Shown: positions 16,259-23,161 of the stretch, one piece after another | Position numbering within the stretch: the first letter of the stretch is position 1 | Layout of the letters: each line of letters opens with the position of its first letter | DNA from: Brevibacillus_D fluminis_A | GTDB lineage: Bacteria; Bacillota; Bacilli; Brevibacillales; Brevibacillaceae | Length of the DNA stretch: 64,000 nucleotides | Assembly (NCBI RefSeq): GCF_052072235.1 | Contig: NZ_CM125436.1 | Span: 186,001 to 250,000, forward strand | Reading direction: 5' to 3' | The notes under the pieces: model-generated | What the model was told of the DNA's origin: nothing | Seen by the model: only the letters and a program-made list of their open reading frames with translations | The model's database searches: none | Made by a program: the position numbers and the translations under genes

Positions 16259-16719
16259 TCCAACGCTGTGTAATCTGCGACACAGAGTTTGCCTGCCGCC
16301 CCAGCGACAAGAAGGTCACATGCTCCGCACCTTGCCGTAGTGAAAGAGCGAGGCGCGTGCAGATCGGAAAAGGCAAGCAATGGGGAGAGGCGAGCAAAAA
16401 GGCGCTGGCCGAGCGCGGCCAGACACCAAATCTCAAAAAAGGTACACCTGCAGCTCAACGTAGCCCTAAGTCAGGCCCCTTTGAGACAAACCGAAACGCT
16501 CTGATTTGGACGATCCGATCTCCGGAAGGTGCGACGTACACCTTCCGGAATTTAAATCTATGGCTGCGCGAAAACGCAGACGTTTTACCGGGTACCGTCG
16601 ATCAGGCCAGGGCTGGTTTTGGACAGATCAAGCGATCTCGGCTAGGCAAAACCAAACGCCCTGTTGGCAGTTGGAAGGGCTGGACATTGGTTTGCTGGGA
16701 AAAACCAGATGAGCAATAG
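16255..16719 (+). CDS. zinc-ribbon protein with NUMOD-like C-terminal segment
   Basis: A 154-residue protein coupled by ATGA to its neighbour. Residues 5-27 contain CVIC and, about 15 residues on, C-x3-C (CSAPC), a zinc-binding knuckle. The C-terminal pattern IWTIRSPEGATYTFRNL, a helix and then GSWKGWTLV resembles the small DNA-binding modules common in phages and homing enzymes. No nuclease motif is present. Function is unknown. Confidence 0.55.
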   Translation: MIQRCVICDTEFACRPSDKKVTCSAPCRSERARRVQIGKGKQWGEASKKALAERGQTPNLKKGTPAAQRSPKSGPFETNRNALIWTIRSPEGATYTFRNLNLWLRENADVLPGTVDQARAGFGQIKRSRLGKTKRPVGSWKGWTLVCWEKPDEQ

Positions 16720-16727
16720 GGAACCAT

Positions 16728-16758
16728 CCTCCCTGGAAATCCATGGAGGGCTATTTTT
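16728..16758 (+). terminator. rho-independent terminator
   Basis: CCTCCCTGG (16728-16736), loop AAAT, CCATGGAGG (16741-16749), then a T-rich run. It ends the three-gene post-lysis operon. Confidence 0.75.
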
Positions 16759-16815
16759 CTTAAATTACTTAATTTGACACATTGAGAAACAAAAAATGAT
16801 TTGCGCCGTAAAATG

Positions 16816-16844
16816 TATAAGGTTATATTTATTTTGATGTAAAA
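16816..16844 (+). promoter_or_regulatory. weak promoter candidate for the toxin-antitoxin pair
   Basis: The AT-rich stretch upstream of the antitoxin gene holds TATATT as a -10-like box about 17 bases after TTGCGC; a better TTGACA box lies about 45 bases further up without a good partner. The positions are approximate and the choice of boxes is uncertain. Confidence 0.3.
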
Positions 16845-16867
16845 TTTTAACTGGTGGGGGGAGTCCC

Positions 16868-17341
16868 ATGCCACGTGATATTTTAACAATTGCGTCGGCC
16901 GTCAAGACATTGTATGAAGCCATATTTAATGTTTCTGGCGAAGAAAGCGATCTAACTGAGATGAAAATGCATAAGTTACTGTATTTTGCGCAGAAAAACC
17001 ACTATAGTAACTTCGGTGAATGGCTCTTTAATGAAGATTTTGAAGGGTGGAAACATGGTCCGGTTAATAGAACGGTACGTAGTTCTTTTCATTTCCTTTC
17101 GACTTTTGATGGTGAATTATCTCCAGAAGAAGAGTTTACAATTCGTGAGGTAATTTACGAGTATGGAACTATGCCAGCTTGGCAATTAAGAAATCTTTCT
17201 CACGATGACTCGTGCTATAAAAAATCACGAATAGGGTTAAGTGAAGATGATGTGGGAAACAGAATAATCCTCAAAGAAAACATCATAAAAGACATTACAT
17301 CCAACGATCCTGACTACACGACTGATTGTGGGGTGCACTAG
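16868..17341 (+). CDS. Panacea-domain (DUF4065/SocA-like) antitoxin
   Basis: A 157-residue protein starting ATG after GGTGGGGGGAG. Residues about 25-70 carry the Panacea pattern: MKMHKLLYFAQKNHY followed by FNEDFEGWKHGPV. Panacea proteins are antitoxins that neutralise many unrelated toxins and are often prophage-borne. The gene ends three bases before a candidate toxin start, in an AT-rich island between two terminators, as expected of a self-contained module. Expression of the toxin is likely coupled to it. Confidence 0.8.
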   Translation: MPRDILTIASAVKTLYEAIFNVSGEESDLTEMKMHKLLYFAQKNHYSNFGEWLFNEDFEGWKHGPVNRTVRSSFHFLSTFDGELSPEEEFTIREVIYEYGTMPAWQLRNLSHDDSCYKKSRIGLSEDDVGNRIILKENIIKDITSNDPDYTTDCGVH

Positions 17342-17343
17342 GT

Positions 17344-17790
17344 TTGCCGTTGCCAAAGGATAATGTAGGAAAAATAGTTTCATTGCTTGAAAAATTTTTT
17401 GATGCTCAGGCAGGGAGAATGAGCGTTAAACGCCGCCCTGCCCTTATTATTGGTTATGAAACCAACTTTCGCTCAATTCACGATGTCGATTATGAACTAT
17501 TACCAATTTCCAGTCTCAGCAATACAATGCCTGATCCCACTTACGATTACTTTGTTGATGATCAACTATATCAACAACTGTCGCTCACTCAGCCGAGTTA
17601 CATAAGGACGCATAAAATAACTTGGTCTCATGTGAAGAATCTGAGAATTGAGAATCCAATATGTGATCTAATAAATATCAATCACAATATTTTTAATTCA
17701 ATTCTCCAGCTCAACGAACAATGGGTTACAAGACGAACTAAAAAGAGTATATACATACCGGTTGCTATTGAAAGCACACAGAGCATTTAA
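17344..17790 (+). CDS. MazF/PemK-like toxin candidate paired with Panacea antitoxin
   Basis: About 148 residues. TTG 17344 is preferred (GGGGTG nine bases upstream); TTG 17326 would overlap the antitoxin. The segment KRRPALIIGYETN, then YELLPISSLSN, and QPSYIRTHK follows the order of conserved patches in the PemK/MazF endoribonuclease fold (R-P-x-L-I, then strand with I-S-S, then SYI/VRT). The C-terminal 40 residues are extra. Assignment is partly by the neighbour and should be treated as likely, not proven. Confidence 0.6.
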   Translation: MPLPKDNVGKIVSLLEKFFDAQAGRMSVKRRPALIIGYETNFRSIHDVDYELLPISSLSNTMPDPTYDYFVDDQLYQQLSLTQPSYIRTHKITWSHVKNLRIENPICDLININHNIFNSILQLNEQWVTRRTKKSIYIPVAIESTQSI

Positions 17791-17794
17791 CATT

Positions 17795-17818
17795 CCACCT
17801 GAATAAGGTGGTTTTTAT
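17795..17818 (+). terminator. rho-independent terminator after the toxin-antitoxin pair
   Basis: CCACCT (17795-17800), loop GAATA, AGGTGG (17806-17811), then TTTTT. Confidence 0.8.
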
Positions 17819-17865
17819 TTGCACGTTCCCCTCACGTTCGCATATAATAAACGAACAAACGTTCT
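17819..17865 (+). promoter_or_regulatory. sigma-A promoter with LexA (DinR) box
   Basis: TTGCAC (17819-17824), 18 bases, TATAAT (17843-17848). Immediately downstream, CGAACAAACGTTCT (17852-17865) matches the Bacillus LexA consensus CGAACRNRYGTTYC at all but the last base. A repressor bound there would block transcription start, so the three following genes are predicted to be DNA-damage inducible. Confidence 0.85.
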
Positions 17866-17886
17866 TGTTTATGGGGGGATACGAAC

Positions 17887-18102
17887 ATGCTCCGTGATCT
17901 TCAACGATATATGCAGCACAACCAACTCATCGAAATCATCTACCTTGACCGCCACGGCAATACGAGTCAACGGAAGCTCCGCCTGCATTCGATCTGCGGC
18001 AACCAGGTTAAAGCGTACTGCTTTGCGCGCCGCGCCAACCGTGTGTTTTACATCGATAATATCCTTGCGGCTATGCCGGTGGTGAACCGCCATGCTGGCT
18101 GA
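17887..18102 (+). CDS. small WYL-like protein of an SOS cassette
   Basis: A 71-residue protein after GGGGGGAT. The whole protein (IEIIYLDRHGNTSQRKL, VKAYCFARRANRVFYIDNI) is a minimal WYL-like beta domain. WYL domains bind nucleic acid or small ligands and often regulate damage responses. It is the first gene behind a LexA box and overlaps the next gene by 11 bases. In related Bacillales such a protein accompanies a YolD gene and a Y-family polymerase. Confidence 0.7.
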   Translation: MLRDLQRYMQHNQLIEIIYLDRHGNTSQRKLRLHSICGNQVKAYCFARRANRVFYIDNILAAMPVVNRHAG

Positions 18103-18331
18103 CATCGAACGCAAAGTGCTGCGGATCATCGCCAACTTTGACGCGATGCGGCGTAGGCCGCCGACTATCGACGAGTTGTGCATTAAGACAGGTCGTGACC
18201 CGGCTGGCATAATGCAGGTGCTTGAGGTGCTAAACCGAGAGGAGTACATCAAGTGGGACCGCCGCTGGCCGGAGCGCATGGAGCTGCTGGAAGCCTGGGA
18301 ACGAGAGGAGAGATTCAAGCGTGTCTACTAA
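18092..18331 (+). CDS. small winged-helix protein of the SOS cassette
   Basis: A 79-residue protein overlapping both neighbours. Residues 5-60 (LRIIANFDAMRRRPPTIDELCIKTG, then VLEVLNREEYIKW) form a helix-turn-helix like the N-terminal domain of LexA or MarR-type proteins. It has no protease or ligand domain. It probably regulates or helps the other products of this operon. Confidence 0.65.
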   Translation: MLADIERKVLRIIANFDAMRRRPPTIDELCIKTGRDPAGIMQVLEVLNREEYIKWDRRWPERMELLEAWEREERFKRVY

Positions 18332-18665
18332 GAAAGCCAATCTGTTCGGTTCAAGCCGCTTTGTACTGCCGGAACAGCGGCAGGCGTACCTGCAATATCA
18401 GGAAGATCAAAAGCTGGTGCCAAAGCCAATGCTTGAGAGCGATGAGCTGGCCTCGATCGACTATCTGATTCGCGACTCGGCGCGCGAGGATTACGCGGTC
18501 ACGATCACATGGTGGAATCCAGTCAAAAGCGACGCCGGAACGACAAGCAGCATGTGGGGCGTGATCAAGTGGATCGATCAGAACGGGCGTCGCTTGAAGC
18601 TGGTGAACGACGAGGATGTCCAGTGGATTGAACTGGATAAAATCATCGATGTGAAGCCATATTAG
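18321..18665 (+). CDS. YolD-like protein
   Basis: A 114-residue protein with GTG start overlapping the previous gene. It shows the YolD-family layout: an N-terminal segment with RFVLPEQRQAY, a short helix and a C-terminal beta barrel (AVTITWWNPVKSDAG, GVIKWIDQNGRRLKLV, QWIELDKIIDV). YolD proteins occur next to Y-family (UvrX/YqjW) translesion polymerases and are thought to play a UmuD-like part. No polymerase gene follows here. Confidence 0.75.
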   Translation: MSTKKANLFGSSRFVLPEQRQAYLQYQEDQKLVPKPMLESDELASIDYLIRDSAREDYAVTITWWNPVKSDAGTTSSMWGVIKWIDQNGRRLKLVNDEDVQWIELDKIIDVKPY

Positions 18666-18694
18666 AAGTACATCATGTATTTCACCTCAACCAA

Positions 18695-18722
18695 CCTCGC
18701 TGCGGCGGGGTATTTATTTTTT
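18695..18722 (+). terminator. rho-independent terminator of the SOS cassette
   Basis: CCTCGC (18695-18700), loop TGCG, GCGGGG (18705-18710), then a T-rich run. Confidence 0.7.
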
Positions 18723-18792
18723 GGGGGTACAGGGCGGCGATCCGTTGCCGACGAAGAGGCGCGGGCAGCGATTGGCAACTGTTCAAAATGAT

Positions 18793-18829
18793 AAATAAAA
18801 AACTCTCTAACGGAAGATCCGAAGAGAGC
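18793..18829 (-). terminator. rho-independent terminator of the leftward cassette
   Basis: On the minus strand CTCTCT (18828-18823) pairs with AGAGAG (18808-18803) and is followed by a long T-run. It faces the rightward terminator above, so the SOS operon and the leftward operon converge here. The 18666-18857 gap holds nothing else that I can see. Confidence 0.8.
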
Positions 18830-18857
18830 GCTGTAAATCAAAATCTCCTTTATCAGG

Positions 18858-19055
18858 TCAATAAATTTCAGTCCCCTTTTTAGGGTACTGATCGGGCGGA
18901 AGATATATCATCCAAGGTGATTTAAGATCGGAGGGATCGAGTTGTTGCGCTGTCAGCTTTCCATTCGTGCAGTCGTTACGGATCTGGCGCTCAGACTTAC
19001 CAAAGATAGTTGCAGCCTGCTTTGTACTGACGATGTGTTCAAATGGGTTATTCAT
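18858..19055 (-). CDS. helix-turn-helix protein, excisionase-like
   Basis: A 65-residue protein. Residues 9-45 (VSTKQAATIFGKSERQIRNDCTNGKL) are a helix-turn-helix with the short wing typical of excisionase/MerR-like small DNA-binding proteins. It is the last gene of a three-gene leftward operon and overlaps the preceding gene by four bases. It could be the regulator that reads the twin operators upstream, but no data show this. Confidence 0.7.
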   Translation of the reverse strand: MNNPFEHIVSTKQAATIFGKSERQIRNDCTNGKLTAQQLDPSDLKSPWMIYLPPDQYPKKGTEIY

Positions 19056-19471
19056 GGTTCTTCTCCTAGCAGTTCATCAACTTTATTTCGAATGATTCTC
19101 TCGTCACTGCCTAACTTAAAAACACTATCATTCATAGCGATGTATTTGAAAACATTATGCCTAATATCATTACGGCTAATTTCTTTGCCTTCTATTATCT
19201 TTTTAACAATGTTGTTGCTTTCAAAGCCTGACATACAGATAAAAAAGAAGGCATCGGCAAGAATATCATGGTTTCCGTTTGGAACATAGGATTGCGCTAC
19301 TTGGAGAAAGTTCAGTTTTTCTATTTCCCGAAAGATGGTCAATGCTTCTCTTTCTGTTTTGGCTCGTATTTTAATCGCTGACTTGAAATTTTCGGAAGCA
19401 TAAAGTCGCCAAATACACTTATGTGTAGAAGGGTTTTTTTCAAGCTTACGGATGATGTGATATAGCCTCAT
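19052..19471 (-). CDS. hypothetical protein of the leftward cassette
   Basis: A 139-residue protein, mostly helical (residues 5-60 and 75-135), with no recognised motif. Its composition is AT-rich compared with the phage structural genes. It overlaps both neighbours by four bases, so the three proteins are probably made in fixed ratio. Confidence 0.55.
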   Translation of the reverse strand: MRLYHIIRKLEKNPSTHKCIWRLYASENFKSAIKIRAKTEREALTIFREIEKLNFLQVAQSYVPNGNHDILADAFFFICMSGFESNNIVKKIIEGKEISRNDIRHNVFKYIAMNDSVFKLGSDERIIRNKVDELLGEEP

Positions 19472-19830
19472 TCTTTATAAATCCAACTTTCGTCAAGTGG
19501 AGAGGTTATCTCTTTTACGCATAGACCGGCGTTCTCATGATATGCTAGTTGACCTAAAGAGAAAATATCTTCACTGTCGTAAAATTTTCCATAATAGCGC
19601 CAACCTTCTTCATAAGACCCCTTTTCAAACACTTCTAACTCGCCGGTGCTTTCAAGATTAGCCAAAAGGTTGGAGAGGTTATCATTAAAACTGTTGCAGA
19701 CGTCGCAGGAAGCATAGATTTCTACTTCACCATTTTCGTCAGGGCGGTTGGCACAAGGTCCATCGTGATCTTCTCTTTGAATATGAGCGAACACCCAATC
19801 TGGTAAGTCAGAAACAGTTACTTTACGCAT
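19468..19830 (-). CDS. hypothetical acidic protein with a C-x2-C pair
   Basis: About 120 residues; ATG 19830 is chosen because AAAGGTGG lies 7 bases upstream. The protein is acidic, starts MRKVTVSDLPDWVFAHI, contains one CDVC pair near residue 40 and two helical segments. No family is recognised. It is the first gene behind a promoter holding two copies of a palindromic operator. Confidence 0.55.
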   Translation of the reverse strand: MRKVTVSDLPDWVFAHIQREDHDGPCANRPDENGEVEIYASCDVCNSFNDNLSNLLANLESTGELEVFEKGSYEEGWRYYGKFYDSEDIFSLGQLAYHENAGLCVKEITSPLDESWIYKE

Positions 19831-19849
19831 TGATTTTCCACCTTTCGAC

Positions 19850-19903
19850 TTCCGTTTACGGAATTTATACTTCGATTTTATCATTTCCGTGAACGGAAGT
19901 CAA
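19850..19903 (-). promoter_or_regulatory. leftward promoter with twin operators TTCCGTNNACGGAA
   Basis: On the minus strand TTGACT (19903-19898), 17 bases, TAAAAT (19880-19875) form a good sigma-A promoter. Two 14-base palindromes, TTCCGTGAACGGAA (19885-19898) and TTCCGTTTACGGAA (19850-19863), share the arms TTCCGT and ACGGAA. The first fills the spacer between -35 and -10 and the second lies 12 bases beyond the -10 box. Binding at either site would block RNA polymerase. Confidence 0.85.
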
Positions 19904-20001
19904 CATCGAAGAATCCGTTGCAGGCGATAGGCGGGCTCCTGGTTGAGAGCAGCCACGGTAAAGTCGGGGCGGTTCCTTTTTTTATCGGAGAGACCACGGT
20001 T

Positions 20002-20415
20002 CTAAAAACTTTTCCCAACTTGCTCCAAAACTTTGATGAACAGCGGCGATAGCTGAATCAGTACGTACCCCAGCCCCGCGTTGGAGATCGTGCTCCACGC
20101 GCGTTCTGGCTGGCCAAACATGAAGAAAAAGCATCCGCCAATGATCACGATCGACGCCACCGGCAGTGAGATCGCCACTAGAATCTGCGTGACCGGGTCC
20201 AGTGCATGCGCCAATATCTGCAGCGTCGTGCCAGCGACCAGGTTTGTAGCCGTCGCGGTGACGACTGCCGTGTTGGTGTAGCCTGTCGGCATGATCGCTA
20301 TGGGCGCTGCGACCGCGCCGCCCAGTGTCATCCTCCCCAAGCCCGCATTCTTCCTTTTCTCCCGCCACGTACCGTCCATAAAATCCCGAAACTTGATCGT
20401 TTCTACTCTTGCCAT
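20002..20415 (-). CDS. small membrane protein of the FtsK/replication-relaxation module
   Basis: About 137 residues; ATG 20415 follows GAGGAG by 8 bases. Two or three hydrophobic segments are visible (about residues 30-45, 72-98 and 110-130), with a basic N terminus. The layout resembles a VirB2/TrbC-like or small conjugation/phage membrane protein, but no specific family is recognised. It is the last gene of the leftward operon. Bases 19,904-20,001 between it and the divergent operator region show no gene. Confidence 0.5.
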   Translation of the reverse strand: MARVETIKFRDFMDGTWREKRKNAGLGRMTLGGAVAAPIAIMPTGYTNTAVVTATATNLVAGTTLQILAHALDPVTQILVAISLPVASIVIIGGCFFFMFGQPERAWSTISNAGLGYVLIQLSPLFIKVLEQVGKSF

Positions 20416-20427
20416 CGTCACCACTCC

Positions 20428-21036
20428 TCACTTGATGTCGTCGATCAAATAGACTTGTGCTGGTAACCCATCACACATGGCTTTAAAACGACCCATCCTG
20501 TTTTTGCTCACCGTCACGATATGGAGCATCGGGAAGTACCCGTACTGCCGCTGGAACTGTCCTGTCTGCAGCAACTCTCGGTAGCGATCGATCTTCAACC
20601 GGTTCTCGGCCATGGTCTGCGTATTGTCGACTTCCAGGAAGTGATACCTCTTATTCGCCATGAAAACTGCGTCCGGAATGACCTTTACCTTTCCGTCCAC
20701 CGAAACCTTCAGTTCATTTTTCCAATAGCCTGGGCAACCAGCGTGAAAGAAAAAGTCGTTTCGCATCAACGTGTGTGTGGTCTGCAACGTGCGGCGGACC
20801 CGTTTTGTGGAGCCGATCATCTGACGTCCCTCTCGGTTCAGGTAGTAAACGGCACCGTAACGCGGTTCTCGGAAGCTACAGACGTATTCTTGTAGCTGCT
20901 GCATCACTTTTTGGGCGTTACGATCGCCACCAAGCCGGTGCAATCTCTGAAGGTGTGACCTACTCATGAAACCGAATCTGTCCAGGCTGCTCAGTATTTG
21001 TTCCTGGCGTTCCACTCGGTTGACCAATGCTCTCAT
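20428..21036 (-). CDS. replication-relaxation family protein
   Basis: About 202 residues from ATG 21036 (AAGGGAG upstream); TTG 21069 is an alternative. An N-terminal winged helix (LSSLDRFGFMSRSHLQRLHRLG) is followed by YYLNREGRQMIG and a nuclease-like fold region with IPDAVFMANKRYHFLEVDNTQ, where the D and E-x-D residues resemble a PD-(D/E)xK-type core. The family (Replic_Relax) is found with FtsK-like genes on plasmids and phages and is linked to replication of extrachromosomal elements. It overlaps the FtsK gene. Confidence 0.8.
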   Translation of the reverse strand: MRALVNRVERQEQILSSLDRFGFMSRSHLQRLHRLGGDRNAQKVMQQLQEYVCSFREPRYGAVYYLNREGRQMIGSTKRVRRTLQTTHTLMRNDFFFHAGCPGYWKNELKVSVDGKVKVIPDAVFMANKRYHFLEVDNTQTMAENRLKIDRYRELLQTGQFQRQYGYFPMLHIVTVSKNRMGRFKAMCDGLPAQVYLIDDIK

Positions 21037-22300
21037 CAGCTCGTTGCTCCCTTCTTGGCTTGATGACAATATGCGGCTTTACAGCCTGTTGTATTGTTTT
21101 GCTGTCGATCATCGGCGTCTGTACGATCTGCCGCTTGTCGGCCGTCTGATAGATGGCGCGGCCTTTTATCTCCGGAAGGGTTTCTGCCCCGGTCTCATCA
21201 AGCACGACGCGAGAGGCGGTGCCGTTCTGTACACGAAAGCATAGCTTCGCATCGCTGTTTTGTTTTGCCTGGCGCGGGATCACGTCACCGGTCGGATACT
21301 GCGTTGCGAGAATCTGCCGGTAGCCAAGTCCGGCGCCAAGCCTGGCGATCTGGCTCATGTAGGTCTGGCAGCGCTCTTTCAGTTCTTTCTCGGATTTGGT
21401 GACGGCCTCTGCCGGGTTCAGCTCGCCGACCTCATCGATGATAACGAAATGCCGGGTTGCGTCATGGGCTTCCTGAACGTTACGCGCGCCGAGCTGCTTG
21501 AAATACTGTTGTTTCCTTCTCATCTCTGCCACTACGGCTGCCAGCGCCGCTTCTGCCTCTTCTGGCTCTTCTGCGTAATGGATGACTTGCCTCGCGTCGC
21601 GGAAGTCGGAAAACTCCACACCGCCCTTCAGGTCTATCAAAGTAAACTGGACTTTCTCCGGCTGTTGGCTCATGAGCGTGCTAATCAGCATGTTGAGGAA
21701 GTTGCTCTTGCCGTACCGCGTCGCGCCGCCTACAACCATGTGCGGCGTTTGCTCGAAGTCGTGCCATATGATGGCGTTCCCCTCCCGAATCTGGCCGACA
21801 GGGACCGTCCAGCCGTTTCCGGCCTGCTGGATGTCGCTGTAGCGCAGCATGCTGGTCATGTGCTTGTTGTAGACTTTCACCTTTAGCAGTCCGTCGTATG
21901 ACAGCTCCACTTCTTTCTGGTACGTCTTTTTCTTTGTGAGCAGCTCTTTCAACTGGACAATCAACGGCTTTGATAAATCCAGCGATCTCAGATCAGCCAG
22001 AGAAAAGCTGATCAGTGTCTTCCTGGTGTTCAATCCGTCCTGGATGTGCTTCAGTTTCGCCTGGTAATCTTCAAAGCTCCGGCCAAGCGGTATGCGGTAC
22101 CGGTACTCGGTGCCCCATTGGTGATTTACCTTCTTCAGCAGCTGCGCCGTGTAGGTTTTATCCTTGTCGCGGACATTCAGGCCGGTCAGCGCGAAAATTC
22201 GTTGCAGCTTGTCGCTGTCGTTTGAGATGCCGGCCATCCGCCACTTTGCGTACAAGGCGAGTGATCCCAGCAAAGCAGATGAGAAAACTTCCACGATCAT
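20960..22300 (-). CDS. FtsK/SpoIIIE-type DNA translocase
   Basis: A 446-residue protein, ATG 22300 after AGAGGTGG. It has a short N-terminal hydrophobic segment, Walker A GGATRYGKSNFL (about residues 193-204) and Walker B RHFVIIDEVGEL. The C-terminal 40 residues are a Pro/Gly/Gln-rich tail. It lacks the four-helix membrane domain and gamma domain of chromosomal FtsK, as do the plasmid and phage versions. It likely pumps DNA for transfer, partition or maintenance of the element. Confidence 0.85.
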   Translation of the reverse strand: MIVEVFSSALLGSLALYAKWRMAGISNDSDKLQRIFALTGLNVRDKDKTYTAQLLKKVNHQWGTEYRYRIPLGRSFEDYQAKLKHIQDGLNTRKTLISFSLADLRSLDLSKPLIVQLKELLTKKKTYQKEVELSYDGLLKVKVYNKHMTSMLRYSDIQQAGNGWTVPVGQIREGNAIIWHDFEQTPHMVVGGATRYGKSNFLNMLISTLMSQQPEKVQFTLIDLKGGVEFSDFRDARQVIHYAEEPEEAEAALAAVVAEMRRKQQYFKQLGARNVQEAHDATRHFVIIDEVGELNPAEAVTKSEKELKERCQTYMSQIARLGAGLGYRQILATQYPTGDVIPRQAKQNSDAKLCFRVQNGTASRVVLDETGAETLPEIKGRAIYQTADKRQIVQTPMIDSKTIQQAVKPHIVIKPRREQRADESIGQPSGTPGTNTEQPGQIRFHE

Positions 22301-22561
22301 GTTCTCGCACCACCTCTTTGTTGTTTTGTAGAAACAGTTGCGACAATTCCGAACGTGTCTGTGCAGCGACGAGCGCCGCAGTAGTGGTTTTTTTCAGTTC
22401 GTTTTGGAGTGCGCGGTACCGCCACGGTAAACGAACCGGTCAGCGAATCGGCTTTGGAACTATGAGATGCCGATCGGATTGTCCAATATGCACAATTCTC
22501 TGTGACGATAAAGAATAAATTTCGAATTGTTTGTCCATCCTGTTGATGAGGTGATGGATGA
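22301..22561. promoter_or_regulatory. divergent control region between ftsK-like and Cro-like genes
   Basis: This 261-base gap has no gene. It contains overlapping palindromes near 22,416-22,432: GCGGTACCGC, and TACCG-CCA-CGGTA, flanked by direct copies of ACGG/CCGT elements. The two divergent promoters probably lie here, controlled by the Cro-like protein encoded just downstream, but no convincing -35/-10 pair was picked out. Confidence 0.4.
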
Positions 22562-22798
22562 GTGAGCGCAAATAAAGGTTTGGGGAAATACAGGACACCG
22601 TTCGGTAAGTGGCTTGACGCGATCGGAAAATCTTCTGTAGAATTTGCGAGCAAAAGCGGGGTTCACCGTAATACCATCGATGCGTTAGCTGGTCAAAAGG
22701 GATACAGTTCACGCAAGCAGACTTTGGATAAAGTTCTAAACACCGCAAAAGACCTTGACCCGACCGTAACATATGAAAAGTTGTTTCCCCCAATGTAA
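22562..22798 (+). CDS. Cro/C1-type HTH protein
   Basis: A 78-residue protein, GTG start after GATGAGGTGATGG. Residues 10-60 hold a classic lambda-repressor-like helix-turn-helix (KSSVEFASKSGVHRNTIDALAG). It has no dimerisation or protease domain. It is divergent from the FtsK module and is the likely autoregulator of this end of the prophage. Confidence 0.75.
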   Translation: MSANKGLGKYRTPFGKWLDAIGKSSVEFASKSGVHRNTIDALAGQKGYSSRKQTLDKVLNTAKDLDPTVTYEKLFPPM

Positions 22799-22800
22799 AA

Positions 22801-22832
22801 CGCCCTCCCGGTATGGAAGGGCGTTGCTTTTT
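22801..22832 (+). terminator. rho-independent terminator after the Cro-like gene
   Basis: CGCCCT (22801-22806) pairs with AGGGCG (22818-22823), followed by a T-rich run. Confidence 0.75.
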
Positions 22833-22950
22833 GTGCAAACGTGCAAACCAAATTGCAAACCGTCCGCGAGGAATCGCAAGGAATGAAGAGGTATCTCGTG
22901 AAGCCGAAACCCTCATCGCTACTGAATACAAGCCATCGAGCGGAATGTAG
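22813..22950 (+). pseudogene. 3' stub of an interrupted gene at the prophage junction
   Basis: One frame stays open through the terminator and ends at TAG 22948-22950, whose last base is the first base of the next GTG start (TAGTG). The last 25 codons read like a real protein end (IARNEEVSREAETLIATEYKPSSGM). An operon-style overlap with the next gene, plus lack of any start with a ribosome site, suggest a host gene whose 5' part was separated by prophage insertion. The exact junction lies somewhere around 22,833-22,880. Confidence 0.45.
22834..22860 (+). repeat. three TGCAAAC direct repeats
   Basis: TGCAAAC occurs at 22834-22840, 22842-22848 and 22854-22860, spaced 8 and 12 bases apart, at the end of the phage-type genes. 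Short clustered direct repeats of this kind can be integrase arm-type sites. No second end is in the window for comparison. Confidence 0.4.
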
Positions 22951-23159
22951 TGGTATCAACCAAAAAAATGTTCTTTATCTTCCTTGCTTGCGTAATGGTA
23001 CTAGGGATCGGGGTCAGCAGCTATGGCAATGAGCTATCCCCGTCGGCTACTGAATCGGCCAGCCATATCAATCGTTCCGTGGGATCTCTCAATTACGATT
23101 CAACAGGCGAAAGCATCAAGTACACAACACAAAATGGAACGCAATACACCAGCCGCTAG
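22950..23159 (+). CDS. small secreted or membrane-anchored protein
   Basis: A 69-residue protein; GTG 22950 overlaps the preceding stop. A short basic segment (VSTKK) and a hydrophobic run (MFFIFLACVMVLGIGVSSYG) form a signal or pilin-type anchor, followed by a polar Ser/Thr/Asn-rich tail. It is the first intact gene of the pseudopilin-like operon. No family is recognised. Confidence 0.5.
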   Translation: MVSTKKMFFIFLACVMVLGIGVSSYGNELSPSATESASHINRSVGSLNYDSTGESIKYTTQNGTQYTSR

Positions 23160-23161
23160 TC

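Noticed and set aside
22297..22653. 118-codon leftward frame across the ftsK/Cro-like divergent region
   Set aside because: It overlaps the Cro-like gene antisense, crosses the control region and has no ribosome site.
22834..22860. CRISPR array
   Set aside because: The repeats are only 7 bases with no regular spacers; no other repeat-spacer structure was found in the window.
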